64,000 nucleotides of DNA from an uncultured bacterium (GTDB lineage: Bacteria; Atribacterota; Atribacteria; Atribacterales; Caldatribacteriaceae), in contig CALAIW010000010.1 in NCBI GenBank assembly GCA_937922705.1, positions 62,001 to 126,000 of the forward strand. Reading direction: 5' to 3'. The translations under genes and the position numbers were made by a program. Shown here piece by piece: positions 1 to 10,404 of this stretch. A model generated the notes under the pieces. The model was not told where the DNA came from and ran no database searches. It saw nothing but the letters and a program-made list of their open reading frames with translations. Position 1 is the first letter of the stretch. The number at the start of each line of letters is the position of its first letter.

Positions 1-1077
1 CTTCCGAACCACCACAGGTTTAATGGCATCGCCATTCTCAATGGTAACTTTTCCAGTGATCACATCAAGATTTTCTGTGTCTTCGATAGCTTCTCGAATC
101 TGAACTGGATCCAGAGAACCAGCTCGCTCGATAGCATTAATGAGGATAAGGTAAGCATCGGCCCCTAAAGCTCCAAACATGTTTGGATCCTTTCCATACT
201 TTTCCTTGTAGAGATCGATATACTTTTGTCCAATTTCGTTTAAGCCCTTTGTAGCGTCCCATATAGCAGTGTGGTAGAGACCCTCCACGGCATCTCCGCC
301 GACGCTAAAGAGTTCTGGAGCATCAGCACCATCGGCAGAAAGAATAATACCCTCGTATCCTAAATCCCGAGCCTGACGGCAGATAAGGGCAATTTCTGTG
401 TAGTAGTTCGGAACATAGAGAAGGTCAGGATTAGCATTGATAATAGTGGTGAGCTGAGCTGAGAAGTCCTGGTCCCCCGTCTTACAATTTTGTTCAACAA
501 TAACTTTTCCACCACGCTTTTCAAATTCTTCTTTGAAGAAATTTCCAAGGGCTACGCAGTAATCTTGGGCAATATCTGAAAGAATAGCCGCTGTATTTGC
601 CTTTAGGTCTTCCCGGGCAAACTGCGCAGCAGCCGCTGCCTGGTAAGGGTCAAGAAAACACGCCCGAAAGACGAATTTCTTCCCTTGGGTTACGAGAGGA
701 TTGGTGGCAGTAGCAGAGATAATCGGAATCTGCTTTTCTTCACAAATTGGACCAGCCGCAAGCATGCTCCCACTGATAGCAGGACCAATAATGGCTACAA
801 CATTTTCCTTGTCAATGAGTCTTGTGGTAGCATTTGCTGCCTCAACCTTATCGCTTTTATTGTCCACAAGGACAAGCTCTACTTTCTTTCCCAGAACCGT
901 ATCTCCAACAATCTCCCGGATAAGGTTAATCCCTTCCCAAATCATTTGACCGTACGCCGCCACAGCACCAGTCATCTCGAGATTCGCACCGATGCGAATA
1001 ACCTCTTCTGCAGCAAAAGCCATGTTCCCCAGAAGCAACCCTACACAAACGAGAGAGACGACCAAAAACCTTTTCAC
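1..1077 (-). CDS. ABC transporter substrate-binding protein, branched-chain amino acid (LivK) type, 3' end cut off
   Basis: Periplasmic or extracellular ligand-binding protein that would deliver branched-chain amino acids, or another small ligand, to an ABC importer. The first 359 residues are visible; the C-terminus and stop lie beyond base 1. It starts at GTG 1077 behind a GGGGG-type ribosome site. Residues 1 to about 22 form a signal peptide (basic MKR, hydrophobic core, AFA before AEE), with no clear lipobox. The mature part begins with IRIGANLEMTGAVAAYG, and IIGPAISGSM and PIISATATNP follow, all typical of the periplasmic-binding fold of the LivJ/LivK family (Peripla_BP_6). It lies 43 bases downstream of a metallophosphoesterase on the same strand, so it may be the tail of the ATPase transcript or have its own promoter. 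Ligand specificity cannot be read from the sequence. Confidence 0.9.
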   Translation of the reverse strand, partial: MKRFLVVSLVCVGLLLGNMAFAAEEVIRIGANLEMTGAVAAYGQMIWEGINLIREIVGDTVLGKKVELVLVDNKSDKVEAANATTRLIDKENVVAIIGPAISGSMLAAGPICEEKQIPIISATATNPLVTQGKKFVFRACFLDPYQAAAAAQFAREDLKANTAAILSDIAQDYCVALGNFFKEEFEKRGGKVIVEQNCKTGDQDFSAQLTTIINANPDLLYVPNYYTEIALICRQARDLGYEGIILSADGADAPELFSVGGDAVEGLYHTAIWDATKGLNEIGQKYIDLYKEKYGKDPNMFGALGADAYLILINAIERAGSLDPVQIREAIEDTENLDVITGKVTIENGDAIKPVVVRK

Positions 1078-1120
1078 ACCGAGTCCCCCTTTCTTGTAAT
1101 TTTAAGCTAAAGTACCACTT

Positions 1121-1846
1121 CTATCCCCCAACTTCAAGCCGATACGCCAGAACTTCTGGAAGACCTGCAATGAGAATCTTTCTCATCGCTGCCTGAATGT
1201 TGTACTCTATTCGTTGTACCTCAAGACGACGTTCTTCGGGAAAGAAGATTCCAAAACTTGCCTTTGGATTACCATCTCTTGGTTGACCCACGCTCCCGCA
1301 GTTTATAAGGTATCGAAAACCGTCTTCCAAAACTAGCTCTCCCCCTTCACGAAAAGGTATGTGGTACACCTTTCTCCCATCCCACACGTATCCTTCAGCC
1401 ACATGGGTGTGACCAAAAAAACACACTGCAAAGTTCTCTTCTTCAAAGATTTCTCGAGCCTGCCATGGACTTGTGATGTACTCCTCAATCGGGGAGCGGG
1501 GACTCCCATGGACAAAAAGACACTCATAAGCCTCAAAACAGGAAGGAAGGCTTTCAAGAAAAGAAAGACTAGAGAAATTTATGTTTTTCTTTGTCCAGAG
1601 AAGAGCCTCTGCTGCCTTAGGGTTAAACCAGGAAATTGGAAGCATGCCAAGAAGGCATGCTTCATGATTCCCCAAAAGACAACACGCCCTTTTTTCACGG
1701 ACCCACTGAACGCAGCGATCTGGCTCGGCTCCATACCCTACAATATCTCCCAGAACAACAATGACATCTGTATCACAAACCCTTTGTGCTACCGCTTCCA
1801 AAGCGTCAAAGTTCCCATGGATGTCCGAAAGAATGATTACCCGCAA
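1121..1846 (-). CDS. Metallophosphoesterase, calcineurin-like, YfcE/MJ0936-type
   Basis: Cytoplasmic two-metal phosphoesterase of 241 residues; members of this fold cleave phosphodiesters or phosphomonoesters, and the substrate here is unknown. The metal-binding blocks are complete: D8-x-H10 in SDIHGN, GD at 33-34, GNHE at 59-62, the histidine in VHGSP near 113, and GHTH at 145-148. The start is TTG 1846, placed directly after the in-frame TAG of the ATPase D gene, so no longer form is possible. The weak start and distant AGGGG suggest translation coupled to the upstream gene. It is the last cytoplasmic gene of the V-ATPase run, but no functional link to the ATPase is evident. Confidence 0.88.
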   Translation of the reverse strand: MRVIILSDIHGNFDALEAVAQRVCDTDVIVVLGDIVGYGAEPDRCVQWVREKRACCLLGNHEACLLGMLPISWFNPKAAEALLWTKKNINFSSLSFLESLPSCFEAYECLFVHGSPRSPIEEYITSPWQAREIFEEENFAVCFFGHTHVAEGYVWDGRKVYHIPFREGGELVLEDGFRYLINCGSVGQPRDGNPKASFGIFFPEERRLEVQRIEYNIQAAMRKILIAGLPEVLAYRLEVGG

Positions 1847-2461
1847 CTATCGCATCGACCCCTTAATTCGCATGATACCTGTAATGGCAGAACGGGCAAG
1901 CTCTTCAAGTTTCAGCTGAATGTATTTAATGGTTTCCTCAAGGTTTGGGATGAGAACATACTCCAAAGCATTAACTCGACGACGCGTTTTTTCAATCTCT
2001 ACGGCAAGAAGCTCGATGGTTTTTTCCACTTCCGCTAAACGGATCATAAGAGGGAGCACCCGTGAAAACGACCGGAACGCTGCATCAAGCTCTGCAGGAG
2101 TACGTATCACTCCGTATGAGTACGGATCCCCCTCGACTTTCACCTCAAAGTGTGGAACTCTCACCCCGGTAAGGTACCGAGTGCGAACCTCAAGGAGCAG
2201 TTTTTGTTGTGAAGCAAGGGTCACAAGGTCTTTGTCCGCTTCAGAAAGCATAAGAGAAGCAACGTTTTGTGCCTCAAAGGCTTTCACAATCTCTCTTTCA
2301 ATCTCCCGTCGAAGATTTGCATTTTCCCGAACAATCCGAACAAAATCTTGAATAAGGGCGTCGAGCTTATCTTTCAAGAGCTTGTGCCCCCGCCGGGCCA
2401 TAGCCAAGCGGTTTCGCAACTTCATAAGTTCCATGCGATTAGGATTCACATTGAGCCGCAT
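1847..2461 (-). CDS. atpD: V-type ATP synthase subunit D (central stalk)
   Basis: Subunit D of the V/A-type ATPase, the long coiled-coil axle that turns inside the A3B3 head and, with F, links it to the membrane rotor. The protein has 204 residues, the usual length. The N-terminus (LNVNPNRMELMKLRNRLAMA, then RRGHKLLKDK) is the family signature. Long N- and C-terminal helices rich in E, K, R and L flank a short central region. It begins 8 bases after subunit B and its stop touches the TTG of the phosphoesterase. Last gene of the ATPase set. Confidence 0.96.
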   Translation of the reverse strand: MRLNVNPNRMELMKLRNRLAMARRGHKLLKDKLDALIQDFVRIVRENANLRREIEREIVKAFEAQNVASLMLSEADKDLVTLASQQKLLLEVRTRYLTGVRVPHFEVKVEGDPYSYGVIRTPAELDAAFRSFSRVLPLMIRLAEVEKTIELLAVEIEKTRRRVNALEYVLIPNLEETIKYIQLKLEELARSAITGIMRIKGSMR

Positions 2462-2469
2462 AGGAAACC

Positions 2470-3855
2470 TCAGCTCTCCTCGGATTTCTTCTTGTAGAAT
2501 TTTTCAAGGTACTCATCACGAATACGCTTCAACTCCTCTCTTGGGAGCATTCGCAAAAGCTCCCAGCCAATTTCAAGGGTTTCCTCGATACTTCGGTTCT
2601 CATACTCTCCCTGTTGCACAAATCGTTCCTCAAAACGATCAGCAAATTTCATGTAAAGGCGATCAAGTTCGGTAAGCGAAGCTTCTCCAAGGATGGTGGC
2701 AAGCTCTGCTGCCTCTCGCCCCCGAGCGTACGCTGCAAAGAGCTGGTTTGCTACATCAGCATGGTCTTCTCGCGTCTTCCCTGGACCGATGCCCTTATCC
2801 CGAAGACGGGAGAGAGAAGGTAACACGTCAATAGGCGGATAGATACCTTTCCGATGGAGCTGGCGGCTCAGAATAATTTGTCCCTCGGTGATATACCCCG
2901 TGAGATCCGGGATAGGATGTGTTTTGTCATCCTCAGGCATAGTAAGAATGGGAATCTGGGTTATGGAACCCTTCTTCCCCCGAATGCGCCCTGCCCGCTC
3001 ATACATGGTGGCAAGATCAGTATAGAGGTACCCAGGATACCCTCGGCGCCCAGGAACTTCTCGTCGAGCTGCAGAAACCTCTCGAAGCGCTTCGCAATAG
3101 TTAGTCATGTCGGTAAGAATGACTAAAACGTGCATATCCATCTCAAAAGCCAGAAATTCAGCTGCGGTGAGTGCCATGCGAGGAGTAATAATCCGCTCTA
3201 CAGCAGGGTCGTTCGCAAGATTTATGAAAAGTACCGAGCGTTCTATTGCTCCCGTATTTCGAAGCTCAGAAATGAAGTAATTCGCCTCTTCAAAAGTAAT
3301 TCCCAGCGCGCCAAAAACAACAGCAAATTTTTCCTCACCGCTCAGAACCTTTGCTTGTCGAGCAATTTGTGCTGCAAGACGAGCGTGAGGAAGCCCAGAT
3401 CCAGAAAAAATGGGGAGTTTTTGCCCACGTACGAGAGTGTTAAGACCATCTATGGCTGAAATACCGGTCTGTATAAAGTCGGTAGGGTAATCCCGAGCAA
3501 CAGGGTTAATGGGGTTTCCATTAATATCGAGCCGTACATCCGGGACGATTTCTGGGCCACCATCAATGGGAATTCCAGAACCATTAAAAATCCGTCCCAA
3601 GATATCTGGGGAAACAGGAAGCTCCATAACTCGCCCCAAGAAACGCACCTTGCTCTGCCCAATACCAATGCCTTCGGTTCCCTCAAAGACCTGAACCAAG
3701 GCCTTTCCCTTGCTTGTCATAAGGACTTGACCACGTCGCCTCGTTCCGTCACTCAGTTCAATTTCAACTATTTCCATGTACCGAGCATCTTCTACTTGTT
3801 CCACAGTGAGTAGCGGTCCCGCCACTTCGGAGATAGTAGTGAACTCCTTATACAT
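2470..3855 (-). CDS. atpB: V-type ATP synthase subunit B (non-catalytic)
   Basis: Regulatory, non-catalytic subunit of the A3B3 head, 461 residues. I start it at ATG 3855 ([11 protein letters not shown]), 10 codons inside the maximal ORF. This gives an 8-base overlap with the end of subunit A (ATGTATAA) and places GAGGT upstream. The Walker A position is degenerate ([13 protein letters not shown]), as expected for B subunits, while the arginine-finger region near [19 protein letters not shown] is kept. The N-terminal beta-barrel carries [19 protein letters not shown]. It is translated together with A and D. Confidence 0.96.
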   Translation of the reverse strand: MYKEFTTISEVAGPLLTVEQVEDARYMEIVEIELSDGTRRRGQVLMTSKGKALVQVFEGTEGIGIGQSKVRFLGRVMELPVSPDILGRIFNGSGIPIDGGPEIVPDVRLDINGNPINPVARDYPTDFIQTGISAIDGLNTLVRGQKLPIFSGSGLPHARLAAQIARQAKVLSGEEKFAVVFGALGITFEEANYFISELRNTGAIERSVLFINLANDPAVERIITPRMALTAAEFLAFEMDMHVLVILTDMTNYCEALREVSAARREVPGRRGYPGYLYTDLATMYERAGRIRGKKGSITQIPILTMPEDDKTHPIPDLTGYITEGQIILSRQLHRKGIYPPIDVLPSLSRLRDKGIGPGKTREDHADVANQLFAAYARGREAAELATILGEASLTELDRLYMKFADRFEERFVQQGEYENRSIEETLEIGWELLRMLPREELKRIRDEYLEKFYKKKSEES

Positions 3856-5629
3856 TGCTCTCAACCTCACCCCTGAGTTTTGCACTCAGCTCTTCCTTGA
3901 TGTCCATTTCGAGCTTTTCAATACGCTCAAGCTCAGACTCCGGAATATATTTCATCCGCCCAATACGCTCTCGGGACGGGATACTCAAAATGTCGCGCAG
4001 AGAAAGCCCCTCTTCTAGAGCCTTCATACCCTCTCGATAGTATGCAAGAATGACCCGGAGCATTAAGTACTGCTTCCGGAGAGAAGCAAACGTATCTACT
4101 TCGTGAAAAGCGTTCTGTTGGAGGAAGTCCTCTCGAATGGAACGTGCTACCTCAAGAATAAACCGTTCCCGGAAGGAGAGAGACTCTATACCCACAAGGC
4201 GCACAACCTCTTCGAGTTCAGCCTCCTGTTGAAGGATACGCATTGCCAAGGCTCTATTTTCTGAGAAATCCGGAGCAACGTTGTGCTTCCAATAATCCTC
4301 AAGATGCTTCAGGTACAGGGAATAGCTGATAAGCCAGTTAATGGCTGGAAAGTGACGTTTGTATGCCAGTCGATCTTCAAGACCCCAGAAAACTTGTACC
4401 ACGCGTAAGGTATTCTGAGTTACCGGCTCAGAGAGGTCGCCTCCAGGAGGAGAAACAGCGCCAATAACTGAGAGTGATCCGACACGTCCGTCCTTTCCAA
4501 GGCACTCCACTTTTCCAGCTCGCTCGTAAAAACTTGCAATACGGCTTCCAAGATACGCTGGAAAGCCCTCGTCTCCAGGCATTTCTTCAAGGCGACCAGA
4601 AATCTCTCTCATTGCTTCTGCCCACCGGGATGTGGAGTCAGCCATAAGGGCGACCTTATATCCCATATCCCGGAAGTATTCAGCAATGGTGATTCCTGTG
4701 TATACTGAAGCCTCTCGAGCAGCAACCGGCATGTTTGAAGTATTGGCAATGAGAACTGTCCGCTGCATAAGAGGTTCCCCAGTATATGGATCAATAAGCT
4801 CGGGAAACTCCATGAGTACATCGGTCATCTCGTTTCCCCGTTCTCCACATCCAATAAAGACAATAACGTCTGCATCTGACCATTTAGCAAGCTGGTGCTG
4901 TACAACAGTTTTTCCGCTGCCGAAAGGTCCAGGAATACAAGCCGTTCCCCCTTTAGCGATAGGGAAAAAGGTATCGATGACTCGCTGCCCAGTGATAAGT
5001 GGTTCATCGAGTTCAAGTTTGCGGCGATACGGACGAGGAGTCCGAACCGGCCACCGCTGCAAGAGTGTAAGGGGAATCTCTCGACCGTCACTCTCAAGAA
5101 CTGCAATGGTTTCCTCCACGGTAAATGAGCCACTCCGAATCTCTTTTACTTTCCCTGAAATTCCGAAAGGAACCATGATTTTGTGTACAATGGTCTTTGA
5201 TTCCTGTACCGTCCCCAGGATATCCCCTGGTTCAACACTATCCCCCGGTGCAACGACTGGTTGGAAAACCCACTTTTTGGATCGGTCGAGGGCTGGAAGT
5301 TCTACACCCCTTGCTATAAAGTCTCCAGCACGATCTCTGATAAGCTCAAGGGGTCTTTGAGTCCCATCGAAGATTCGTCCAATAAGCCCAGGACCGAGCT
5401 CAACACTAAGAGGCTCATAGGTGGACTCTACAGGTTCCCCAGGGCGGAGACCAGCGGTTTCTTCGTAAACTTGGATAGTAACCCTATCACCTCGAATACC
5501 GATAATTTCCCCAACGAGTCTCTTCTCCCCAACTTTAACCATGTCGTACATCTTCGCACCCTGGAGACCCAAAGCTACAACAACCGGCCCATTTACGCTC
5601 AGGATAGTTCCTTTTCCAGTATCTTTCAT
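3848..5629 (-). CDS. atpA: V-type ATP synthase subunit A (catalytic)
   Basis: Catalytic subunit of the V/A-type ATPase head, 593 residues, the standard length. It hydrolyses or makes ATP at the A/B interface. The Walker A motif GPFGSGKT lies at residues 234-241, followed by [13 protein letters not shown]. An insertion of about 80 residues before the P-loop (around 110-195, with [15 protein letters not shown]) is the bulge domain that separates A subunits from F-type beta. Its ATG overlaps the subunit F stop in an ATGA junction, and its end overlaps the subunit B start by 8 bases, so F, A and B are probably translated in series. Confidence 0.97.
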   Translation of the reverse strand: MKDTGKGTILSVNGPVVVALGLQGAKMYDMVKVGEKRLVGEIIGIRGDRVTIQVYEETAGLRPGEPVESTYEPLSVELGPGLIGRIFDGTQRPLELIRDRAGDFIARGVELPALDRSKKWVFQPVVAPGDSVEPGDILGTVQESKTIVHKIMVPFGISGKVKEIRSGSFTVEETIAVLESDGREIPLTLLQRWPVRTPRPYRRKLELDEPLITGQRVIDTFFPIAKGGTACIPGPFGSGKTVVQHQLAKWSDADVIVFIGCGERGNEMTDVLMEFPELIDPYTGEPLMQRTVLIANTSNMPVAAREASVYTGITIAEYFRDMGYKVALMADSTSRWAEAMREISGRLEEMPGDEGFPAYLGSRIASFYERAGKVECLGKDGRVGSLSVIGAVSPPGGDLSEPVTQNTLRVVQVFWGLEDRLAYKRHFPAINWLISYSLYLKHLEDYWKHNVAPDFSENRALAMRILQQEAELEEVVRLVGIESLSFRERFILEVARSIREDFLQQNAFHEVDTFASLRKQYLMLRVILAYYREGMKALEEGLSLRDILSIPSRERIGRMKYIPESELERIEKLEMDIKEELSAKLRGEVESNV

Positions 5630-5964
5630 TGCACATCTTCCTCTCCCTGAATCATGATACTACTCCCAATAGCCATCTCTACAAGTCTTTGGATGATGCG
5701 CCCACCCCTGCCTACTTCTTGGGCGTTTGTGGGAATGGCACAAATAACCGGTAGTGCTTCCCCACGGAGATCTTCAAAGTGAGCCTTAATTACATCGTAA
5801 AAGCGCCACTCTGTAAAAATGATAGCATACTGGTTTTTTCGAAGCGTAGGAAGAAGAGGGGCAAGCTCGTCCTCCGTACGAACCGGAAAAACGTCAAATC
5901 CTATGCCCCGGAAACAAAGGGCTTTTTCTTCTCCACCAACAAAGGCAAAGTATACTCTACTCAT
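5626..5964 (-). CDS. atpF: V-type ATP synthase subunit F
   Basis: Small central-stalk subunit (112 residues) that binds subunit D and modulates hydrolysis. The longest ORF begins 16 codons earlier, but ATG 5964 ([13 protein letters not shown]) has GGGAG 8 bases upstream and gives the usual short overlap with the end of subunit C. Family features are the N-terminal strand with [19 protein letters not shown] and the later YAIIFTEW and LPVICAIPT strands of a Rossmann-like fold. The C-terminal tail ([12 protein letters not shown]) matches the helix that contacts D. ATGA overlap with subunit A. Confidence 0.93.
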   Translation of the reverse strand: MSRVYFAFVGGEEKALCFRGIGFDVFPVRTEDELAPLLPTLRKNQYAIIFTEWRFYDVIKAHFEDLRGEALPVICAIPTNAQEVGRGGRIIQRLVEMAIGSSIMIQGEEDVQ

Positions 5965-6964
5965 AGTAGCACTCCCGCAATTTCTTTCGAAGTATGTCTG
6001 CTTCGAGACCAAAGTATTTACCTTTAAGGAGAATTCGTAGATTCTTCACGTCTATAGACTTAGCAAAAAGAAAGCCGAAAACTGGCTCTGGGCCAAAAGC
6101 CTCCCACCGGTACTGCCGAAGAGAAGACAAAAGATAATTGTCCATTTTTCGCTCAATCTCGGCAAGATAATAAGGATCGTTTCGGAAAATCCCTGTCTCA
6201 GGAAGCACAAAGGCAAAACCAAGGTGCTCAAGGTACTCGGGAATCTTCTCATCAGAGATTACGAGAAACTCAAGAAGTTCTCTCTCTTCAAGCAAAGAAT
6301 TATCGAAATACAAAAGACGTAAGGTATCAGGTTTCCTTTCCTGGTACCGTGCTCGAAGAGCTCCACGGAGGTATGCGAAAATAATGTACAGGTGGCACCA
6401 CTTTCGAAGTGGCCCACCTAAACGATTTGCAAGGGAGTACGTTCCTTTCAGGAAAAACCGGTCGCAAAGGAATTCTACCCCTTGGGCGTTCCCTGGTTGG
6501 GTCTCAAGAAGCTCTTGAATCTCCCGAAGGGTTTGCGCAAAATCCTCTGGAAAGTATTCGCTTCCTTCTCCACTAAAGAACCGAACAATCTTCCGCATAT
6601 CAAAAGAAGCCGGATACACCTTCTCAAGGGGCTTTTTCGCCATAAAATGCTTAACCGCAAGCTTTAAAGCCGTAGCATCGAATTCTAAAAGGAAGAAACC
6701 TGCAACATCTGCGCCGCCTTTCTGTTTTGTAAAGTCGCTAACAATGCCAAAAAAATGCTCGGTCAAGATTTTGTCAATATTCTGGAGGCTTGGAACGATC
6801 CCTTGAAAAGCCTCACCAAGGTAAGGAACCTCAGCCATAATCCGAAGAGCCTGATCAAGGTCTTCAGCACGAAGAAGGGCATCAAGGGTTCTTGGGGTGA
6901 GAAGACTCCGTTCCAGAACTCGCACTCGACCAACGAGATAAGTATAATCCCTTTCTCCATTCAT
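5957..6964 (-). CDS. atpC: V-type ATP synthase subunit C
   Basis: Subunit C (335 residues) is the funnel-shaped adaptor between the central shaft and the rotor ring, homologous to eukaryotic subunit d. The sequence begins with YTYLVGRVRVLERSLLTPRT, the usual first helix, and repeats the three-lobed helical pattern with RAEDLDQALRIMAEVPYLG. The C-terminal segment KSIDVKNLRILLKGKYFGL is a strong family marker. It starts at ATG 6964 in an ATGA overlap with subunit E and ends with an 8-base overlap with subunit F. Confidence 0.94.
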   Translation of the reverse strand: MNGERDYTYLVGRVRVLERSLLTPRTLDALLRAEDLDQALRIMAEVPYLGEAFQGIVPSLQNIDKILTEHFFGIVSDFTKQKGGADVAGFFLLEFDATALKLAVKHFMAKKPLEKVYPASFDMRKIVRFFSGEGSEYFPEDFAQTLREIQELLETQPGNAQGVEFLCDRFFLKGTYSLANRLGGPLRKWCHLYIIFAYLRGALRARYQERKPDTLRLLYFDNSLLEERELLEFLVISDEKIPEYLEHLGFAFVLPETGIFRNDPYYLAEIERKMDNYLLSSLRQYRWEAFGPEPVFGFLFAKSIDVKNLRILLKGKYFGLEADILRKKLRECYYE

Positions 6965-7557
6965 ACTGCAACACCCTGGAAGAGCATGGAAGCGATGTCG
7001 CGCTCATTGCGACGGAAGAAATCTTCAAGAATGGCTCGAAGACTTACATCAATGGTCATTCCCCCACGTCTCAAAAGAAACCCTCTTTCGCTCGTACTTT
7101 CAAGGACTCCACCAAAAGAAAGACGATAGCCAAACTCTTTATTCACTTCTTCAATAAAGCCCACTCCGAGTCTCTTTGCTTCTTCCGGAAACATCCACAC
7201 TTCTTCGTCACCTTGCTCTACCGCCCTGCGAAGTACCTGCTTCCACCAGGACTCATACTGCTCCTCAATGACCCTAAGCAGGTGGTTCCCGAGTTCCCTC
7301 CGAAGATTCTGTATCGCTTCTTGTTTCACTCGCGCCAGCTCGTTCCGCCCCCAAAGCCTTGCCTCAGCAACCAACCTTTGCGCCTCGAGCTCGGCCTCGC
7401 GTCTTTTACGCTCAAGAAAAGAAGCAACTTCCCTCTCAATGCTCAACCTTGCTTTTTCTAAGCGCGCTTCCGCCTCTCTGCGGGCGCTTTCAAGGATGGT
7501 TTTCTTTCGAGATTCAGTTTCCTCCTCGATGCGCTTCAGAATGTCCTCAAGGGGCAT
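6961..7557 (-). CDS. atpE: V-type ATP synthase subunit E (peripheral stalk)
   Basis: Peripheral stalk subunit E (198 residues), pairing with subunit G/H to hold the A3B3 head against rotor torque. The first 100 residues are a charged heptad-like helix (RIEEETESRKKTILESARRE and onward). The C-terminal half is a globular domain containing RRGGMTIDVSLRAILEDFF, which corresponds to the head-binding E domain (GGVVVxxxDGxIxxxNTLEARL in relatives). It follows subunit K by 12 bases and overlaps subunit C by ATGA. Confidence 0.93.
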   Translation of the reverse strand: MPLEDILKRIEEETESRKKTILESARREAEARLEKARLSIEREVASFLERKRREAELEAQRLVAEARLWGRNELARVKQEAIQNLRRELGNHLLRVIEEQYESWWKQVLRRAVEQGDEEVWMFPEEAKRLGVGFIEEVNKEFGYRLSFGGVLESTSERGFLLRRGGMTIDVSLRAILEDFFRRNERDIASMLFQGVAV

Positions 7558-7569
7558 AAGCTCACCTTC

Positions 7570-8061
<492 letters not shown>

Positions 8062-10023
8062 TTACCGTACTCTAATGTACTTTGTCTTGTAGCCGAAAGG
8101 TTGGAACTCCTTTCCTCCGTTCTCATAGAACTTTGTGAAAAACTCGACATACTGCAAGCGTGCCGAATGCACAAAAGCTCCAAGGCCACTCATGACTAAA
8201 TTGAAAACGTTGAAAAGGAGCGCAACAAGAAGCCCAATAAGCCAACCAATGTAGGGAGAACTTCCAAAAAGGGCTCCAAGGGTTCGGGCAAGAATAGCTA
8301 TAATAGAACTTGAAAGACCCAAAGCAAAAAGCCTCGAGTACGATAAAACATCTCCAAGATACGAGATAACTCCATAGAGACTAAAGATTCCCGAAATGAT
8401 CTTCATGATTGGGTTTCTCTTCTGCCTTCCCTGGGTTGCCACCAGGAAGAGCGCCGTTCCCACGAGAAAGGGCATAGCAATGGGCTTCAAAAAGGAGAAC
8501 TGTGTTGAACCAAGGTAGAAAACGATGGCAAGAATAAACGCAAACCAGCCAAGCTGGTCCATAACAGCAGAAGCATAATTCCTCCTTTTCCATTCCTTTA
8601 CAAAGCTCACAAGAAGACCCACAAGTACCTGAACAAGGCCAAGCAGTAGCGAGAAAACAAGCATCGGCAGCGGATTCGTAATTGGATCAATAAGGGTAAG
8701 AGCTCTCTTAAACTGTGTTACGGCACTCAAGAACCCCGGAAGGTAATCGAAGGTATCCCCTAACCAGGAACCAGTTGCTATTCCTACACCGATTGAAGCT
8801 ATTCCTCCCCAGCCAAGCATGTGGAAGAAACGCTTTGTACTCTCAGAAGCACCAAGGAAATTGGGAGCAAGAAAACCAAGAAGTGCAAGGACAAGGCCAT
8901 AAATAACATCTCCAAGGCAGATTCCAAAGAAGAGAAAGAAGAAAGGCGCCAGAAACGGCGTAGGATCAAGTTCCCAGTAATTCGGTAGACCATAAAGCCT
9001 TGTAAGAACTTCAAAATTCTTAGTCCAGGGACCATTTTGAAGGTCGATAGGCACTTTTTCCTCTGGCTTGGGATCCCGAGAAAGGAGAACCCATTCCTTT
9101 CCTATAACTTGGAGAGATTTTTCAAGCTTGTCCACATCCTCAGCACGAGCCCACCCGCTAATAACAACAGTCTCCCGGGTATGGAAAATTTCCTGTTCCT
9201 TGTGCCGCCGCTCAAGAAGCGAAGCATAGTAATCATGAGCAAGCTTTAAATCCCTCTCAAAACGAGAGTAGAGGGTTGCCTTTTTAAGGAGTTGCTCTCG
9301 CTCCTTTGCAAGTTCTTTTAGGCGAGCTTGGAGTTTTTCCACAGCCTCTTTTGGCGTTCCCTCAAAAGCTTGCGAGAAAACCACCGGAGTAAGACCAAGC
9401 TCCTGGAGCACTTCATTGCACGTTAGAGAGAAGTCTTTATGTATGACAAGGAAAACAACGACATTCCGCGCGCGCCCAGGAAACTCAAAGGAAGCCCAAA
9501 GCGAACCCCGCTCGTTAAGCTTCTCAAGTAGCAGATTCTTCTTTTCCAAGGGAACCTCAAGGAGCATGCTCCTTGTAAAACGAGTTTCACCTACATCTTC
9601 GAGAGGTACAGGAATCTTCTCAAAGCGAGACAAAAACTCAAGGTGTGCAGAAAGCCGGTTGATCGTAGTACGGATGGTGTTGAGTTTCTCTTCAAGGGAT
9701 GTACAAGCGCGGTATATTGGAACATGGTTAAAATTGCACGCAAGAAATTCCTCTTTGGAAACTTCAAAAGGAGTCGGAAGAAAAGATTCAAGGAAAGATG
9801 GTTTTTCAGAACGATATCGATTCAGAAAATCAAGACAATACCGTATTTCTCCTAAGGTTCGCTCAAGCTCCTCTGTAGAGATGACCGGTTTTTCAGCAAA
9901 AGTGGCCATATCCTCCGTAACATCGATCTCAAGCACTCCAAGATCTTGAAGAAGGGCAACAATTTCTGCTTCTCTGCTATGATGAGCTATAATACTTACC
10001 CGTTGCATCCTACTTATCGGCAT
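8062..10023 (-). CDS. atpI: V-type ATP synthase subunit I (membrane stator, a-type)
   Basis: Subunit I/a, 653 residues from ATG 10023. It has an N-terminal cytosolic arm of about 330 residues that binds the peripheral stalks, and a C-terminal membrane domain with about seven or eight helices forming the ion half-channels. SYLGDVLSYSRLFALGLS contains the conserved arginine that faces the rotor glutamate. The maximal ORF adds 44 residues that overlap subunit H; MPISRMQRVSIIAHH fits the family start and GAGGG lies upstream. ATG 10008 is an alternative. It overlaps the end of subunit H by 14 bases and is followed after 6 bases by subunit K. Confidence 0.94.
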   Translation of the reverse strand: MPISRMQRVSIIAHHSREAEIVALLQDLGVLEIDVTEDMATFAEKPVISTEELERTLGEIRYCLDFLNRYRSEKPSFLESFLPTPFEVSKEEFLACNFNHVPIYRACTSLEEKLNTIRTTINRLSAHLEFLSRFEKIPVPLEDVGETRFTRSMLLEVPLEKKNLLLEKLNERGSLWASFEFPGRARNVVVFLVIHKDFSLTCNEVLQELGLTPVVFSQAFEGTPKEAVEKLQARLKELAKEREQLLKKATLYSRFERDLKLAHDYYASLLERRHKEQEIFHTRETVVISGWARAEDVDKLEKSLQVIGKEWVLLSRDPKPEEKVPIDLQNGPWTKNFEVLTRLYGLPNYWELDPTPFLAPFFFLFFGICLGDVIYGLVLALLGFLAPNFLGASESTKRFFHMLGWGGIASIGVGIATGSWLGDTFDYLPGFLSAVTQFKRALTLIDPITNPLPMLVFSLLLGLVQVLVGLLVSFVKEWKRRNYASAVMDQLGWFAFILAIVFYLGSTQFSFLKPIAMPFLVGTALFLVATQGRQKRNPIMKIISGIFSLYGVISYLGDVLSYSRLFALGLSSSIIAILARTLGALFGSSPYIGWLIGLLVALLFNVFNLVMSGLGAFVHSARLQYVEFFTKFYENGGKEFQPFGYKTKYIRVR

Positions 10024-10336
10024 AGACGCTTCGCACCCTCTCCACAAGTTCTTGTACAACCTCGCTAATACGTTTAGCAAGGATTTCCCGAAGACGCTGT
10101 GCTTTTTCGATATACTCCTTACGAATCTTCTCTTCTTCCTCTCTACTTCGAGCAAGGACCTCTTGGAACATTTTTACAGCCTTCTCCTCTGCTTCCTTAA
10201 ACATGGTTTCACGGAGATGGGATATTTCTGCTTCCGCCTGCGCAAGTATCCGCGCTGCTTCCTTTTCCGCCTCTCGAATCTCCCGCTCTTTCTCCCCTTC
10301 AACCTTGCGAATACGGTCTACAATATCACCGATCAT
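10010..10336 (-). CDS. atpH: V-type ATP synthase subunit G/H (peripheral stalk)
   Basis: First gene of the ATPase operon, 108 residues. Almost the whole protein is a charged coiled coil (RKVEGEKEREIREAEKEAAR onward), the partner helix of subunit E in the peripheral stalks. ATG 10336 (MIGDIVDRIRK) is preceded by GGGGG with a 7-base spacer; the longer ORF from 10372 would start inside the predicted promoter. Family assignment rests on composition, length and position before subunit I, since this subunit is poorly conserved. Confidence 0.88.
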   Translation of the reverse strand: MIGDIVDRIRKVEGEKEREIREAEKEAARILAQAEAEISHLRETMFKEAEEKAVKMFQEVLARSREEEEKIRKEYIEKAQRLREILAKRISEVVQELVERVRSVYADK

Positions 10337-10370
10337 GGCATAACCCCCAAAGCAAAATTCGGAGAGTAAC

Positions 10371-10400
10371 ATTCTACCAGAAAAGAGCGAATTTCGACAA
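10371..10400 (-). promoter_or_regulatory. Promoter of the V-ATPase operon
   Basis: On the minus strand TTGTCG (10395-10400) and TAGAAT (10371-10376) are 18 bases apart, and TGG directly precedes the -10 box (extended -10). Transcription would begin about 30 bases before the subunit G/H start. Seen by pattern only. Confidence 0.5.
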
Positions 10401-10404
10401 GAAA

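Noticed and set aside
4632-5360. Plus-strand 242-residue ORF inside the V-ATPase A gene
   Set aside because: Antisense shadow of atpA; rich in S and R, no domain, no ribosome site. Similar long antisense ORFs (for example 1361-2038, 13046-13930, 25192-25932, 31750-32571) were rejected for the same reason.
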